Shown: positions 1 through 8,059 of the stretch, in pieces | Numbering within the stretch: position 1 is the first letter of the stretch | How the letters are laid out: each line of letters begins with the position of its first letter | Origin: UBA3792 sp946185305 | GTDB lineage: Bacteria > Bacillota > Clostridia > Christensenellales > CAG-138 | Assembly: GCA_946185305.1 (NCBI GenBank) | Contig: CAMHJE010000055.1 | Location: 1 to 14,325, forward strand | Direction of reading: 5' to 3' | DNA length: 14,325 nt | Made by a program: the position numbers and the translations under genes | The notes under the pieces: generated by a model | The model's input: only the letters and a program-made list of their open reading frames with translations | The model's database searches: none | Told to the model about the DNA's origin: nothing

Positions 1-1040
1 TCCATGGAGCCCATGTCCTTCATCTGCTCCATCTGGTCCAAGAAGTCGTCGAGCGTGAAGGCGTCGGTGCGCATCTTCTTTTCGAGCTCCTTGGCCTTCT
101 TCTCATCGAACGCCTTTTCGGCCTTTTCGATCAGCGTCAGCACGTCTCCCATGCCGAGGATACGGCTCGCCATGCGGTCGGGATGGAACGGCTCAAGGTC
201 GGTCAGCTTTTCGCCGGTACCGGCAAACTTGATCGGTTTTCCGGTGACGGCCCGCACCGAAAGCGCCGCGCCGCCGCGCGTATCGCCGTCCAGTTTGGTG
301 ATGATCACGCCGGTCAGCGGAACCGCTTCATCGAACGCCTTTGCTGCGTTGACGGCGTCCTGACCGGTCATGGCGTCGATCACGAGCAGGATTTCCGCCG
401 GATCACATACATCACGGACGCGCTTCAATTCGTCCATCATGTCGCCGTCGATATGCAGACGGCCTGCGGTATCGACAATCACTACGTCAATGAAGTGGGA
501 ACGCGCATAGTCGATGGCTTCGACGACGGTCTTTTCGGGCTTTTGCGTGCCGCGCTCGAACACCGGAACCTCGGTCTTGCCGCCGACGACCTTTAACTGG
601 TCGATAGCAGCGGGACGATAAATGTCGCATGCGCAAAGCAGGACGGTCTTGCCGTATTGCTTTTTCAGCAGCGCCGCCAGCTTGCCGCACATGGTCGTTT
701 TACCGGCGCCCTGCAAGCCCGCCATCAGAATGACCGACGGCTTTTTCGGGCCGAAATCGAGCTTGGCGTTCGTGCTGCCCATCAAATTGGTGAGCTCCTC
801 GTTGACGATCTTGATGATCATCTGACCGGGGGTGAGGCTTTCGAGCACATCGGTTCCGACGGCGCGGGTCTCGACGGTTTTGACAAAGTCCTTGACGACG
901 CGGAAGTTTACGTCGGCTTCGAGCAGGGCGAGCTTGATCTCGCGCATGGCCTCGCGCACTTCCTTTTCGGAAAGGCGGCCCTTGCCCGTGAGCTTTTTGA
1001 ATACGTTTTGCAGCTTCGATGCAATGCCTTCAAAAGCCAT
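1..1040 (-). CDS. ffh: Signal recognition particle GTPase Ffh (partial, C-terminus beyond window)
   Basis: Ffh is the protein core of the bacterial signal recognition particle. It binds 4.5S/scRNA and signal sequences of nascent membrane and secreted proteins and delivers ribosomes to FtsY. About 346 codons are visible. They show the N-terminal helical bundle (residues 1-95), then the GTPase with G1 GLQGAGKTT (108-116), G3 DTAGR (190-194) and G4 TKLDGD (248-253) followed by the TRGGAALS stretch, and then the first part of the M domain (from about residue 300). The P-loop has Ala where most Ffh proteins have Ser (GLQGSGKTT). The methionine-rich signal-binding region lies past the window edge. 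The ATG is preceded by GGAGG at 6 nt spacing, and only one base separates it from the ylxM stop, so the two genes should be co-translated. This identification is secure; only the 3' end is missing. Confidence 0.97.
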   Translation of the reverse strand, partial: MAFEGIASKLQNVFKKLTGKGRLSEKEVREAMREIKLALLEADVNFRVVKDFVKTVETRAVGTDVLESLTPGQMIIKIVNEELTNLMGSTNAKLDFGPKKPSVILMAGLQGAGKTTMCGKLAALLKKQYGKTVLLCACDIYRPAAIDQLKVVGGKTEVPVFERGTQKPEKTVVEAIDYARSHFIDVVIVDTAGRLHIDGDMMDELKRVRDVCDPAEILLVIDAMTGQDAVNAAKAFDEAVPLTGVIITKLDGDTRGGAALSVRAVTGKPIKFAGTGEKLTDLEPFHPDRMASRILGMGDVLTLIEKAEKAFDEKKAKELEKKMRTDAFTLDDFLDQMEQMKDMGSM

Positions 1041-1041
1041 G

Positions 1042-1386
1042 TCAATCCTCCCAAATCTCGTTCAGCGTGTTCATGTACCCGTCCAGCGCGTCCCGTTCGG
1101 CCACCGGCAGTTCGACATCGTGGAACCGACGCTGCATCGAAGCGAGCACCGCCCGGTGCTGCGCCTGCTTCTCGACAAGGTGCAGGGCAGACTCATACCC
1201 GTGCAATGTGCTCTCGGCACGGGACAGAATATCCCGCACGGCCTGCCGCGTCACGCCCTCGCGCTCGGCAATCTCCGCAAGAGAACAATTCTCGCAGGCG
1301 TACTGATCGACTACGCTGCGCTGCCGTTCGGTCAGCAAAGCGCCGTAAGCGTCGAGCAGATTGCCGAGTTCAAAAATGCGTTCCAT
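1042..1386 (-). CDS. ylxM: YlxM-family helix-turn-helix protein, SRP-associated
   Basis: This 114-residue protein belongs to the YlxM/p13 family (UPF0122), which in Firmicutes is encoded directly before ffh. In streptococci the homologue has been linked to modulating SRP activity. Residues 18-56 resemble a sigma-70 region 4-type helix-turn-helix: an LTERQRSVVDQY helix, then SLAEIAEREGVTRQAVRDIL. The C-terminal half is a charged helical segment. The length matches the family. The ATG follows a GAGGG ribosome site within the leader, and upstream lies a strong promoter with an inverted repeat (see separate entries). It ends one base before ffh, so both genes form one transcription unit. Whether the protein binds DNA, RNA or SRP components is not decided by the sequence. 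Confidence 0.93.
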   Translation of the reverse strand: MERIFELGNLLDAYGALLTERQRSVVDQYACENCSLAEIAEREGVTRQAVRDILSRAESTLHGYESALHLVEKQAQHRAVLASMQRRFHDVELPVAERDALDGYMNTLNEIWED

Positions 1387-1397
1387 CGTCCCTCACC

Positions 1398-1419
1398 TGT
1401 AAAGTATTTTTCCTTTACA
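1398..1419 (-). promoter_or_regulatory. Inverted repeat in ylxM-ffh leader
   Basis: A perfect 7-bp inverted repeat reads TGTAAAG-8 nt-CTTTACA on the minus strand (arms at 1413-1419 and 1398-1404). It lies just downstream of the expected transcription start and only about 11 nt before the ylxM ATG. It could be an operator for a repressor, or a weak RNA hairpin bordering the ribosome site. The sequence does not distinguish these. Confidence 0.5.
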
Positions 1420-1427
1420 CTTGTTTC

Positions 1428-1455
1428 ATTATACAGGAATTATGGGAAATGTCAA
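1428..1455 (-). promoter_or_regulatory. Consensus sigma-A promoter for ylxM-ffh
   Basis: On the minus strand TTGACA (1450-1455) is separated by 16 nt from TATAAT (1428-1433). Both hexamers match the housekeeping consensus exactly. The expected start point is near 1421, giving a leader of roughly 35 nt before the ylxM ATG at 1386. It is the only recognisable promoter between truB and ylxM, so ylxM-ffh can be transcribed separately from the upstream operon. Confidence 0.85.
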
Positions 1456-1488
1456 GGAAAAGATGGGAAATGAATTGTAAATTCCTGT
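1433..1488. repeat. Nested direct and inverted repeats around the ylxM-ffh promoter
   Basis: Read on the plus strand, ACAGGAATT (1433-1441) and AATTCCTGT (1480-1488) form a perfect 9-bp inverted repeat enclosing 38 nt. Inside it, ATGGGAAATG occurs twice (1442-1451 and 1463-1472), exactly 21 bp apart, or two helical turns. The two copies bracket the -35 hexamer, and one overlaps it by two bases. This layout is typical of protein-binding sites, but no regulator is identified here. Confidence 0.6.
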
Positions 1489-1538
1489 CTTTTTCTCGGT
1501 TCACCTGTTCCGCTTTCTCATGGAAGCTGAACATTTTC

Positions 1539-2417
1539 CTACCGTTCCCCTGCAAACAGATTCACGGTCAGCTTAACCGATTCATCCTCCACCGTGCCGA
1601 TACCCAGAAAAGCGCCGTCCGCATACAGTCGGACGCGTCCCGGCGCAGCAGGATGCACGGTCGTGGAAAGGCCGTTCAGCGTCGGGGTCTTTCGATCGTT
1701 TTTGAGCGTGAGCGCGGGCATAAACCGCAGCGCGTCCTCGCAGGAGGTCAGCGTTTCAAGAAGCGTCCCGTCAGCCTTTTTCGCTTGCAGCTCGGCAATC
1801 GTATAGGCTTTAGCGAGCGTGAAATCCCCGGAGGCGGTGCGGAGAAGAAACGCCATGTGCGCCGGAACGCCGATGGCGTCGCCGATATCGGCGCAGAGCG
1901 TGCGGATATACGTCCCGCGGGAACAGCCGACGCGCAGCAGAAACCGGTTCTCCCCCGTCTGCTCACCGAGCGTTAACGTATCAATCGTAACGGCGCGGCG
2001 CTTTTCGGGGATCTCGATGCCCGCACGAGCGAGATCGTAGAGCTTTTTGCCGTTGTACTTCAAAGCCGAATACATCGGCGCGACCTGTTCGCCGTCACCC
2101 AAAAAGCGCGGAAGCACGGCTTCGATCATGTCCCGCGTCACAGTGGCGTCGCTGCGGGCGATCACCTCGCCCTGCGCGTCCTGTGAGTCGGTGGCGATGC
2201 CGAACGCGATCTCGGCAAGGTATTCCTTGCGTTTATCGACAAGGTAATCAAACAGCCGCACGGCTCTGCCGACGCAGACAGGCAAAGCGCCCGCCGCCTC
2301 GGGATCGAGCGTCCCAAGATGGCCGACGCGTTTGGTTTCATAGATTTTGCGCACATCCACCACGGCGTCGCTCGACGACATGGCGGGCGGCTTTAAGACG
2401 GTAACGATGCCTTCCAT
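1539..2417 (-). CDS. truB: tRNA pseudouridine(55) synthase TruB
   Basis: TruB converts U55 in the T-loop of tRNAs to pseudouridine. The 292-residue protein carries the family's GHLGTLDP motif with the catalytic Asp at residue 38, the KxYLAEI strand, and the RGTYIRTLCADIG segment that lies near the active site. The opening motif reads KPPAMSSSD instead of the usual KPxGxTSxD, a mild variation. A longer reading frame exists upstream, but the ATG at 2417 gives the standard TruB beginning (MEGIVTVLKP). This start overlaps the nrnA 3' end by 25 nt, which suggests translational coupling; only a weak GGTGA lies before it. The gene ends with TAG. About 150 nt follow before ylxM with no obvious terminator and without ribF, the usual next gene in Firmicutes. 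Confidence 0.95.
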   Translation of the reverse strand: MEGIVTVLKPPAMSSSDAVVDVRKIYETKRVGHLGTLDPEAAGALPVCVGRAVRLFDYLVDKRKEYLAEIAFGIATDSQDAQGEVIARSDATVTRDMIEAVLPRFLGDGEQVAPMYSALKYNGKKLYDLARAGIEIPEKRRAVTIDTLTLGEQTGENRFLLRVGCSRGTYIRTLCADIGDAIGVPAHMAFLLRTASGDFTLAKAYTIAELQAKKADGTLLETLTSCEDALRFMPALTLKNDRKTPTLNGLSTTVHPAAPGRVRLYADGAFLGIGTVEDESVKLTVNLFAGER

Positions 2418-3370
2418 TGCTTCACCGCTTCGATCAAGGCCGGAACGATCTGCGCCTTGGCGCTTTCCATCGGCCCGTCCAACGTGCAGCCCGCCGCACG
2501 GGCATGGCCGCCGCCGCGGAACTGCTGCGCCACGACCGACACATCCGCGCCTTGCTTGGCGCGGAGGCTGCCGCGGATGAACCCGTCCGCCGATTCGCGG
2601 AGCGTACACGCGATCTCTACCGGCGCAAGGTCGCGCAGATAGTCGATCAAGCCTTCACAATCCGCTTCGTCCGCGCCGCAGCGGTCGAGGTCGGCTTTTG
2701 TGACGCACGCGACGGCAACGGATTCGTTTTCATACAGCTCCATCGTCTGCAAGGTATGTGCGATCAAACGACCTTTGTGCACGGGCATCGTGCGGAACAG
2801 GCGGCGGTTCAGCTCCGGCAGTTCGATCCCGGCTTCAACAAGCTCGGCAGCGATCCGGAACGTGTCCGGCGTCGTATTGGAATACGCGAAGTTGCCGGTG
2901 TCGGTGGCGATGCCGGTGAACAAGCAGGTCGCCATATCCTTGGTGAGCGGCACAAGCAGCTCGACGATCAACCGTTCGATCATTTCGGCGGTCGCGCCGA
3001 CCTCCTCCACCCAGTCGCCGTCCTTGGTGCGTTTCGGATTCGTGCCGTGATGGTCGATGCAGAAGCGGTAGGGCGCGGCTTCGGTCACGGTTTCGAGCTC
3101 TGCAAGGCGGCTGTGATCGGCACAGTCAATGTAGATGGCGGCTTCCGGAACGTGATCCGGGTGCGCCGTAACGGTCTTTGCACCGGGCAGAAACGCCAGA
3201 TACGGCGGCACAGGATCGACGCACGCGACCGTGACGGTCTTGCCGAGCGCCAGCAGTGCAAGCCGTAAAGCAAGGCAAGAGCCCAACGTATCACCGTCGG
3301 GTGAGCGATGGGCTGCCAATAAGAAATCGTTATGCGATTGGATAAAATCTATCGCCGCAAACAGGTTCAT
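2393..3370 (-). CDS. nrnA: DHH/DHHA1 phosphoesterase, NrnA-type nanoRNase/pAp phosphatase
   Basis: NrnA-type enzymes degrade 2-5 nt RNAs to mononucleotides, and many also dephosphorylate 3'-phosphoadenosine 5'-phosphate. In this 325-residue protein the DHH domain shows HRSPDGD (21-27), Asp82 in the DCADHSR segment, DHH at 106-108 and DTGNF with Asp157, all Mn2+-binding positions. The DHHA1 domain ends with the RGGGHARAAG substrate-binding loop (285-294). The length fits the family (310-330). The start ATG overlaps the rbfA stop as ATGA and has a GAGGAG ribosome site 8 nt upstream. Its place between rbfA and truB is standard in Firmicutes. Which substrate dominates here (nanoRNA, pAp or c-di-AMP breakdown products) cannot be read from sequence. 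Confidence 0.93.
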   Translation of the reverse strand: MNLFAAIDFIQSHNDFLLAAHRSPDGDTLGSCLALRLALLALGKTVTVACVDPVPPYLAFLPGAKTVTAHPDHVPEAAIYIDCADHSRLAELETVTEAAPYRFCIDHHGTNPKRTKDGDWVEEVGATAEMIERLIVELLVPLTKDMATCLFTGIATDTGNFAYSNTTPDTFRIAAELVEAGIELPELNRRLFRTMPVHKGRLIAHTLQTMELYENESVAVACVTKADLDRCGADEADCEGLIDYLRDLAPVEIACTLRESADGFIRGSLRAKQGADVSVVAQQFRGGGHARAAGCTLDGPMESAKAQIVPALIEAVKQWKASLPS

Positions 3371-3750
3371 TCTTCGGTCTCCTCGTCATCTGCTGCTTTC
3401 GGTTCTTCCTTATGCAGGGAGCGAAGCACCTCCGCGATATGCACGGAGTAGGCGATCGAATCGTCACCGACAAACTTGATCTGCGGGACGCGGCGGATCG
3501 TCATACGGCTGCCGACTTCATGCTGAATGAAGCCTGCCGCATGGTTCAGCGCGGCGACGGCCTCCTTGGCCGCCTCCTCCGTCTCGCCGTAAACCGATAC
3601 GTGTGCTTTCGCATATTTGAGGTCCTGCGTGACCTCCATCGCCGTGATGGAAGTGACGGTCGGGATGCGCGGATCCTTCATGTCGAAGATAACCGCGCTC
3701 ACCGTCTTTTTTAACTCCTCGGCGAGCCGTTCCATTCTGATCTTTGCCAT
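3367..3750 (-). CDS. rbfA: Ribosome-binding factor A
   Basis: RbfA is a small KH-fold protein that helps 30S subunit maturation, including 16S rRNA 5' end processing and cold adaptation. The 127-residue product has the family opening (MAKIRMERLAEELKK), the conserved MKDPRI segment, the TSITAMEVTQDLKYAKAHVSV strand region and, near the C-terminus, the RRVPQIKFVGDDS motif. A short acidic tail (about 12 residues) ends the protein. The ATG directly follows the infB TAA with no gap. The nearest GGAGG is 14 nt upstream inside infB, so translation probably depends on coupling to infB. The 3' end overlaps nrnA by 4 nt. Confidence 0.96.
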   Translation of the reverse strand: MAKIRMERLAEELKKTVSAVIFDMKDPRIPTVTSITAMEVTQDLKYAKAHVSVYGETEEAAKEAVAALNHAAGFIQHEVGSRMTIRRVPQIKFVGDDSIAYSVHIAEVLRSLHKEEPKAADDEETEE

Positions 3751-6312
3751 TTATCGCTGTACTTCCTCCATGGTGTAACATTCGATCACGTCATCGACAA
3801 GAATATCGTTGAAGTTCTCGATGGAGATACCGCACTCAAAGCCCGCAAGGACTTCTCTTGCGTCGTCCTTAAAGCGTTTCAGGGACGCGATCTTGCCGTC
3901 ATGCAGGACGATGCCGCCGCGAACGACACGAATCTGTGCGTTGCGAACGACCTTGCCCTCGTTGACGTAAGCGCCCGCGATCGTGCCGACGCCGGAAATG
4001 CGGAACGTTTCGCGCACGGTGCAGCGGCCGAGATCGACCTCCTGGAACACCGGCTTGAACATGCCCTTCATGGCGTTCTCGACATCCTCGATGGCGTTAT
4101 AAATAACGCGGTAGGTACGCACATCGACATGCTCCTTTTCCGCCGCGGCGCGTGCCGTAGAGTCCGGACGCACGTTGAAGCCGATGACGATGGCGTTCGA
4201 CGCGGAAGCGAACATGATATCGCTGCCGGTGATCGCGCCGACGCCGCTGTGGATGCAGCGGACGCGGACTTCGTCGTTGGACAGCTTTTCGAGCGCCTGC
4301 TTGACCGCTTCGACCGAACCGGTCACGTCGCCCTTGATGATGAGGTTCAGGTTCTTCAGCTCGCCCTCGGCCATCTGGCTGAACAGGTCGTCCAGAGAGA
4401 CCTTCTGCTGCTGCTTGATCTGCGCAGCCTTCAAGCGGTCGCGGCGTTCCTCTGCGACCTGACGGTTCAGCTTGTCGTCGTCGGCGGCAAACAGCACGTC
4501 GCCCGCTGCCGGTACCTCATTGAAGCCGAGCACCTCGACCGGGATAGACGGGCCTGCGGCGTTGACCGAACGACCCTTGTCGTCCATCATCGCGCGGACT
4601 CTGCCGTAAGCCGTACCGGCAACGATGGTGTCGCCCTTGCGCAGCGTGCCGTTTTGGACAAGCACGGTCGCCACCGGGCCGCGAGCTTTATCGAGCTCGG
4701 CCTCGATGATCGTGCCCTTGGCAAGACGGTCCGGATTGGCCTTGAGTTCGAGAACGTCGGCCTGCAAAAGAACCATTTCCAAAAGCTGATCCAGATTGAT
4801 CTGCTTCTTGGCGGAAACCGGAACGCAAATCGTATCGCCGCCCCACTCCTCGGAAACGAGGCCGTACTCGGTCAGCTGCTGCTTGACGCGGTCGGGATCG
4901 GCGGTATCGCGGTCGATCTTGTTGATCGCCACGACGATCGGGACGTTCGCGGCCTTCGCATGGTTGATGGCCTCGATGGTCTGCGGCATGATGCCGTCGT
5001 CTGCGGCAACGACAAGGATAACGATATCCGTAACCTGCGCGCCGCGCGCACGCATCGACGTAAACGCTTCGTGACCCGGCGTGTCGATGAACGTGATCTG
5101 ACGGCCGTTCAGCGTGACGGTATACGCGCCGATATGCTGCGTGATGCCGCCGGCTTCGCCCGCCGTAACGTGCGAGTTGCGGATCGCGTCGAGCAGGGAC
5201 GTTTTGCCATGATCGACGTGACCCATGATCGTGACAACCGGGGGACGCGGCTTGAGCTTGTCTTCGGGGTCGTTATCCTCGGCGGCCTCGGTCAGAACCT
5301 CCTCGAAGGTCTTGGCGATCTGCTGCTCGAGCGTGATGCCGAATTCGCCCGCGATCAGTTCGCAGGTATCGAAGTCTATTTCCTGGTTGATGTTGGCAAT
5401 AATGCCGAGCATCAGCAGCTTCTTCAAAATTTCATTGGCGGGCTTGCCGAGCTTTTCCGAAAGTTCCTTTACCGTAATCGTTTCGCTCGTAATGACGGCG
5501 TGCTCGATCACGACGGGCGCGGGCTTGGCGGCAGGGGCTTCCTGCGAACCGCGCTTCACCTTGCGGCGATTGCCCATTTGGGTATCATCTTCCCATCCGC
5601 GTGCGGAGGGACCGGCTTCTTTCTGCATTGTCTTCTTGTTCTTTGCCTTCTTATCTTGATTGTCGTACGTCTTTTTCTTGTCCACGCGTGTGCGCTCGGC
5701 GCTCTGCGGCGTATTGATCACGACGGCGCGCTGTCCTGCGGGCGCGGCTGCCTGCGGGCGGTTGCCCTGCTGCTGCGGACGGCCGTTCTGCGTTTGCGGA
5801 CGGTTGCCCTGCTGCGGTCTTGCGTCGGTGCGCGGCGGGCGATTGTCGGTGCGCTGCCGGTCGCCCTGCGGACGGTCGTTCCGATTCGGGCGGTCGCTTT
5901 GCGGACGCACATCGCGGTTTGGACGCGATTCGACGGGACGCGGCTCCGGCTTTTCGATCACAGGCTGCTCCGGCTGTGCCGGTTCGGGCGCCGGTACTGC
6001 TGCCGGTTCCGGTTCGGGTGCGAGCGCCGGTTCGGGGGTCGGCTCCGGTTCGGGCGCAGGTTCCTCCTCCACGCCGCCGACATGTACGGCCAAGTCCGTC
6101 TCGCTCGCCAAGATGGTTGCCAGACGTTCTTTACGCTCTCGTTCGAGCCGGGCCGCCTTTTCGGCTTCCTCGCGATCGATCAGCTTTCCTTCGGAACGGC
6201 GCGCGGAATCGAGCAGCTTTGCAAGCTCCGTCTTGGTGTTCTCCACCGTCGAAAGCATTGCCTGCAGCTCTTCCTTTAATCCCTTTGCCGTATCCAGATA
6301 ATTGATTGCCAT
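3751..6312 (-). CDS. infB: Translation initiation factor IF-2
   Basis: IF-2 is the GTPase that places fMet-tRNA on the 30S subunit and promotes 50S joining. The 853-residue protein has the IF2-N domain at about 272-325, then the G domain with GHVDHGKT (364-371), DTPGHE (410-415), NKID (464-467) and SAK (500-502), followed by domains II-IV ending in the fMet-tRNA-binding C2 domain. The N-terminal 270 residues are atypical: a charged, probably coiled-coil helix (about 10-70), then Pro-Glu repeats (84-126), then an Arg-Pro-Gln-Asn-rich tract (128-190), then a Lys-rich stretch. A first IF2-N-like fold at the very start, common in bacteria, is not evident. The ATG has GGGGTG upstream. A hairpin lies between this gene and ylxQ, and rbfA follows without a gap. 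Confidence 0.98.
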   Translation of the reverse strand: MAINYLDTAKGLKEELQAMLSTVENTKTELAKLLDSARRSEGKLIDREEAEKAARLERERKERLATILASETDLAVHVGGVEEEPAPEPEPTPEPALAPEPEPAAVPAPEPAQPEQPVIEKPEPRPVESRPNRDVRPQSDRPNRNDRPQGDRQRTDNRPPRTDARPQQGNRPQTQNGRPQQQGNRPQAAAPAGQRAVVINTPQSAERTRVDKKKTYDNQDKKAKNKKTMQKEAGPSARGWEDDTQMGNRRKVKRGSQEAPAAKPAPVVIEHAVITSETITVKELSEKLGKPANEILKKLLMLGIIANINQEIDFDTCELIAGEFGITLEQQIAKTFEEVLTEAAEDNDPEDKLKPRPPVVTIMGHVDHGKTSLLDAIRNSHVTAGEAGGITQHIGAYTVTLNGRQITFIDTPGHEAFTSMRARGAQVTDIVILVVAADDGIMPQTIEAINHAKAANVPIVVAINKIDRDTADPDRVKQQLTEYGLVSEEWGGDTICVPVSAKKQINLDQLLEMVLLQADVLELKANPDRLAKGTIIEAELDKARGPVATVLVQNGTLRKGDTIVAGTAYGRVRAMMDDKGRSVNAAGPSIPVEVLGFNEVPAAGDVLFAADDDKLNRQVAEERRDRLKAAQIKQQQKVSLDDLFSQMAEGELKNLNLIIKGDVTGSVEAVKQALEKLSNDEVRVRCIHSGVGAITGSDIMFASASNAIVIGFNVRPDSTARAAAEKEHVDVRTYRVIYNAIEDVENAMKGMFKPVFQEVDLGRCTVRETFRISGVGTIAGAYVNEGKVVRNAQIRVVRGGIVLHDGKIASLKRFKDDAREVLAGFECGISIENFNDILVDDVIECYTMEEVQR
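5749..6063 (-). repeat. Low-complexity coding repeats in the IF-2 linker
   Basis: Within infB, residues 84-126 are PEP-type units (Pro, Glu, Ala) encoded by recurring ggttcggg/ggttccgg-like blocks on the plus strand. Residues 128-188 are RPQ/RPN/GNRPQ units with Asp and Asn. The two halves differ in charge: the first is acidic, the second basic. Such tracts are predicted disordered linkers and tend to vary in length between strains by slippage. Confidence 0.8.
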
Positions 6313-6352
6313 ACATTCACCCCCGCTGTTACTGTCTATACCGTAAAATCTC

Positions 6353-6379
6353 GAAAAAGGATCCCGCGGATTCTTTTTC
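6353..6379 (-). terminator. Stem-loop between ylxQ and infB (possible attenuator or processing site)
   Basis: On the minus strand GAAAAAGAATCC (6368-6379) pairs with GGATCCTTTTTC (6353-6364) around a 3-nt GCG loop: a 12-bp stem with one mismatch. It begins 2 nt after the ylxQ stop and ends about 40 nt before the infB ATG. The T-run sits inside the descending arm, so it is not a classic strong intrinsic terminator. It could partially terminate, stabilise the upstream mRNA 3' end or mark a cleavage site. The structure is seen; its role is inferred. Confidence 0.5.
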
Positions 6380-6381
6380 CG

Positions 6382-6696
6382 TTATGCTTCGTTTGTCTGC
6401 CGTTCCTGATCGAACGCCTTTTCGATCATGGTTTTGAACGCATTGTCCGTAACCGCCATCACGATCCGTCCCGGCTTGCCGATGGCTTCACCGACGGTAT
6501 CGGTCAAAAGCAGCGGTACGCCGTTTGCTTCGCACCATGCGGCATACTGCGCTTTGGTCGCGTCGGACGCCGCGGTTTCGAGCAGCACGAGCTTTGCTTT
6601 TCCGCCCTTGATGGCCTTTTCGGCGGCAAAAGCGCCGCTCTGTGCCTTGCCTGCCTTCATGCAAAGGCCGATGGCGTTATACAGCCGATTCTGCAC
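6382..6696 (-). CDS. ylxQ: YlxQ, L7Ae-family RNA-binding protein
   Basis: This 104-residue protein belongs to the L7Ae/L30e/S12e fold family, whose members bind kink-turn RNA. The bacterial YlxQ group is found beside nusA and infB. Visible family signs are the opening helix with GLCMKAGKAQSG (10-21), the strand KLVLLETAASD (35-45), and the VPLLLTDTVGEAIGKPGR segment before the last helix. Translation starts at GTG (6694-6696), chosen because a GGGGGAG ribosome site lies 7 nt upstream and because this start gives a normal-length N-terminus. The gene overlaps the end of ylxR by 20 nt. A stem-loop follows its stop codon. Its cellular RNA target is not apparent from the sequence. Confidence 0.92.
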   Translation of the reverse strand: MQNRLYNAIGLCMKAGKAQSGAFAAEKAIKGGKAKLVLLETAASDATKAQYAAWCEANGVPLLLTDTVGEAIGKPGRIVMAVTDNAFKTMIEKAFDQERQTNEA

Positions 6697-6949
6697 GGGT
6701 TATCTCCCCCATCAGCTCGGACTTGACCTGCTCGGAAAGCCCGGTCTCCAACGCGCGTTCAAGCGCGCGCGTTTTGAATGCTTTTTCCAGGCATTCCTTT
6801 TTGGCGCACAAATACGCGCCGCGACCGTTGCGCTTGCCGGTCCGGTCGATCACGGCGGAGCCGTCCTCCGTCCGCACCACCCGCAGCAGCGTATTCTTCG
6901 GCTGCATCATGCGGCACGCGACGCACATGCGCATCGGTATCTTCTTCAC
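6677..6949 (-). CDS. ylxR: YlxR (DUF448) nucleic-acid-binding protein
   Basis: YlxR is a small basic protein of the nusA-infB operon. Structural work on family members suggests RNA binding, and in Bacillus and Clostridioides it has been tied to gene regulation or RNase P, so its function is not settled. The 90-residue product has the diagnostic RMCVACR motif (Cys9, Cys12), the LLRVVR strand (21-26) and GRGAYLC (42-48) with Cys48 and Cys53. The start is GTG at 6947-6949, set by a GGAGG ribosome site 8 nt upstream inside the nusA end; in-frame ATG codons 5 and 7 codons later lack such a site. Three bases separate it from the nusA stop, and its 3' end overlaps ylxQ by 20 nt. Confidence 0.93.
   Translation of the reverse strand: MKKIPMRMCVACRMMQPKNTLLRVVRTEDGSAVIDRTGKRNGRGAYLCAKKECLEKAFKTRALERALETGLSEQVKSELMGEITRAESAV
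6704..6710 (-). promoter_or_regulatory. Ribosome-binding site fixing the ylxQ GTG start
   Basis: The minus strand reads GGGGGAG, 7 nt before GTG at 6694-6696, inside the ylxR coding end. No ATG in the right frame is as well placed. Confidence 0.7.
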
Positions 6950-6952
6950 GGA

Positions 6953-8026
<1,074 letters not shown>

Positions 8027-8059
8027 GGCTTGGTGTTTCTCCTTTGTCGGTCGGGTATC

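Noticed and set aside
1456..1538. Terminator downstream of truB
   Set aside because: No GC-rich hairpin followed by a T-run was found; the 9-bp inverted repeat has a 38-nt loop and overlaps the next promoter.
657..1976. Plus-strand frame running across ffh, ylxM and truB
   Set aside because: Antisense to three recognised genes and through their promoter; low-complexity Arg-rich translation.
2418..2609. 64-codon upstream extension of truB
   Set aside because: It overlaps nrnA out of frame, is Arg/Pro-rich and resembles no TruB; the ATG at 2417 gives the expected N-terminus.
3901..6279. Very long plus-strand open frame (792 codons) opposite infB
   Set aside because: It is the antisense shadow of infB in a high-GC gene; the protein is His/Asp/Arg-rich with no recognisable domain, and infB is unmistakable.
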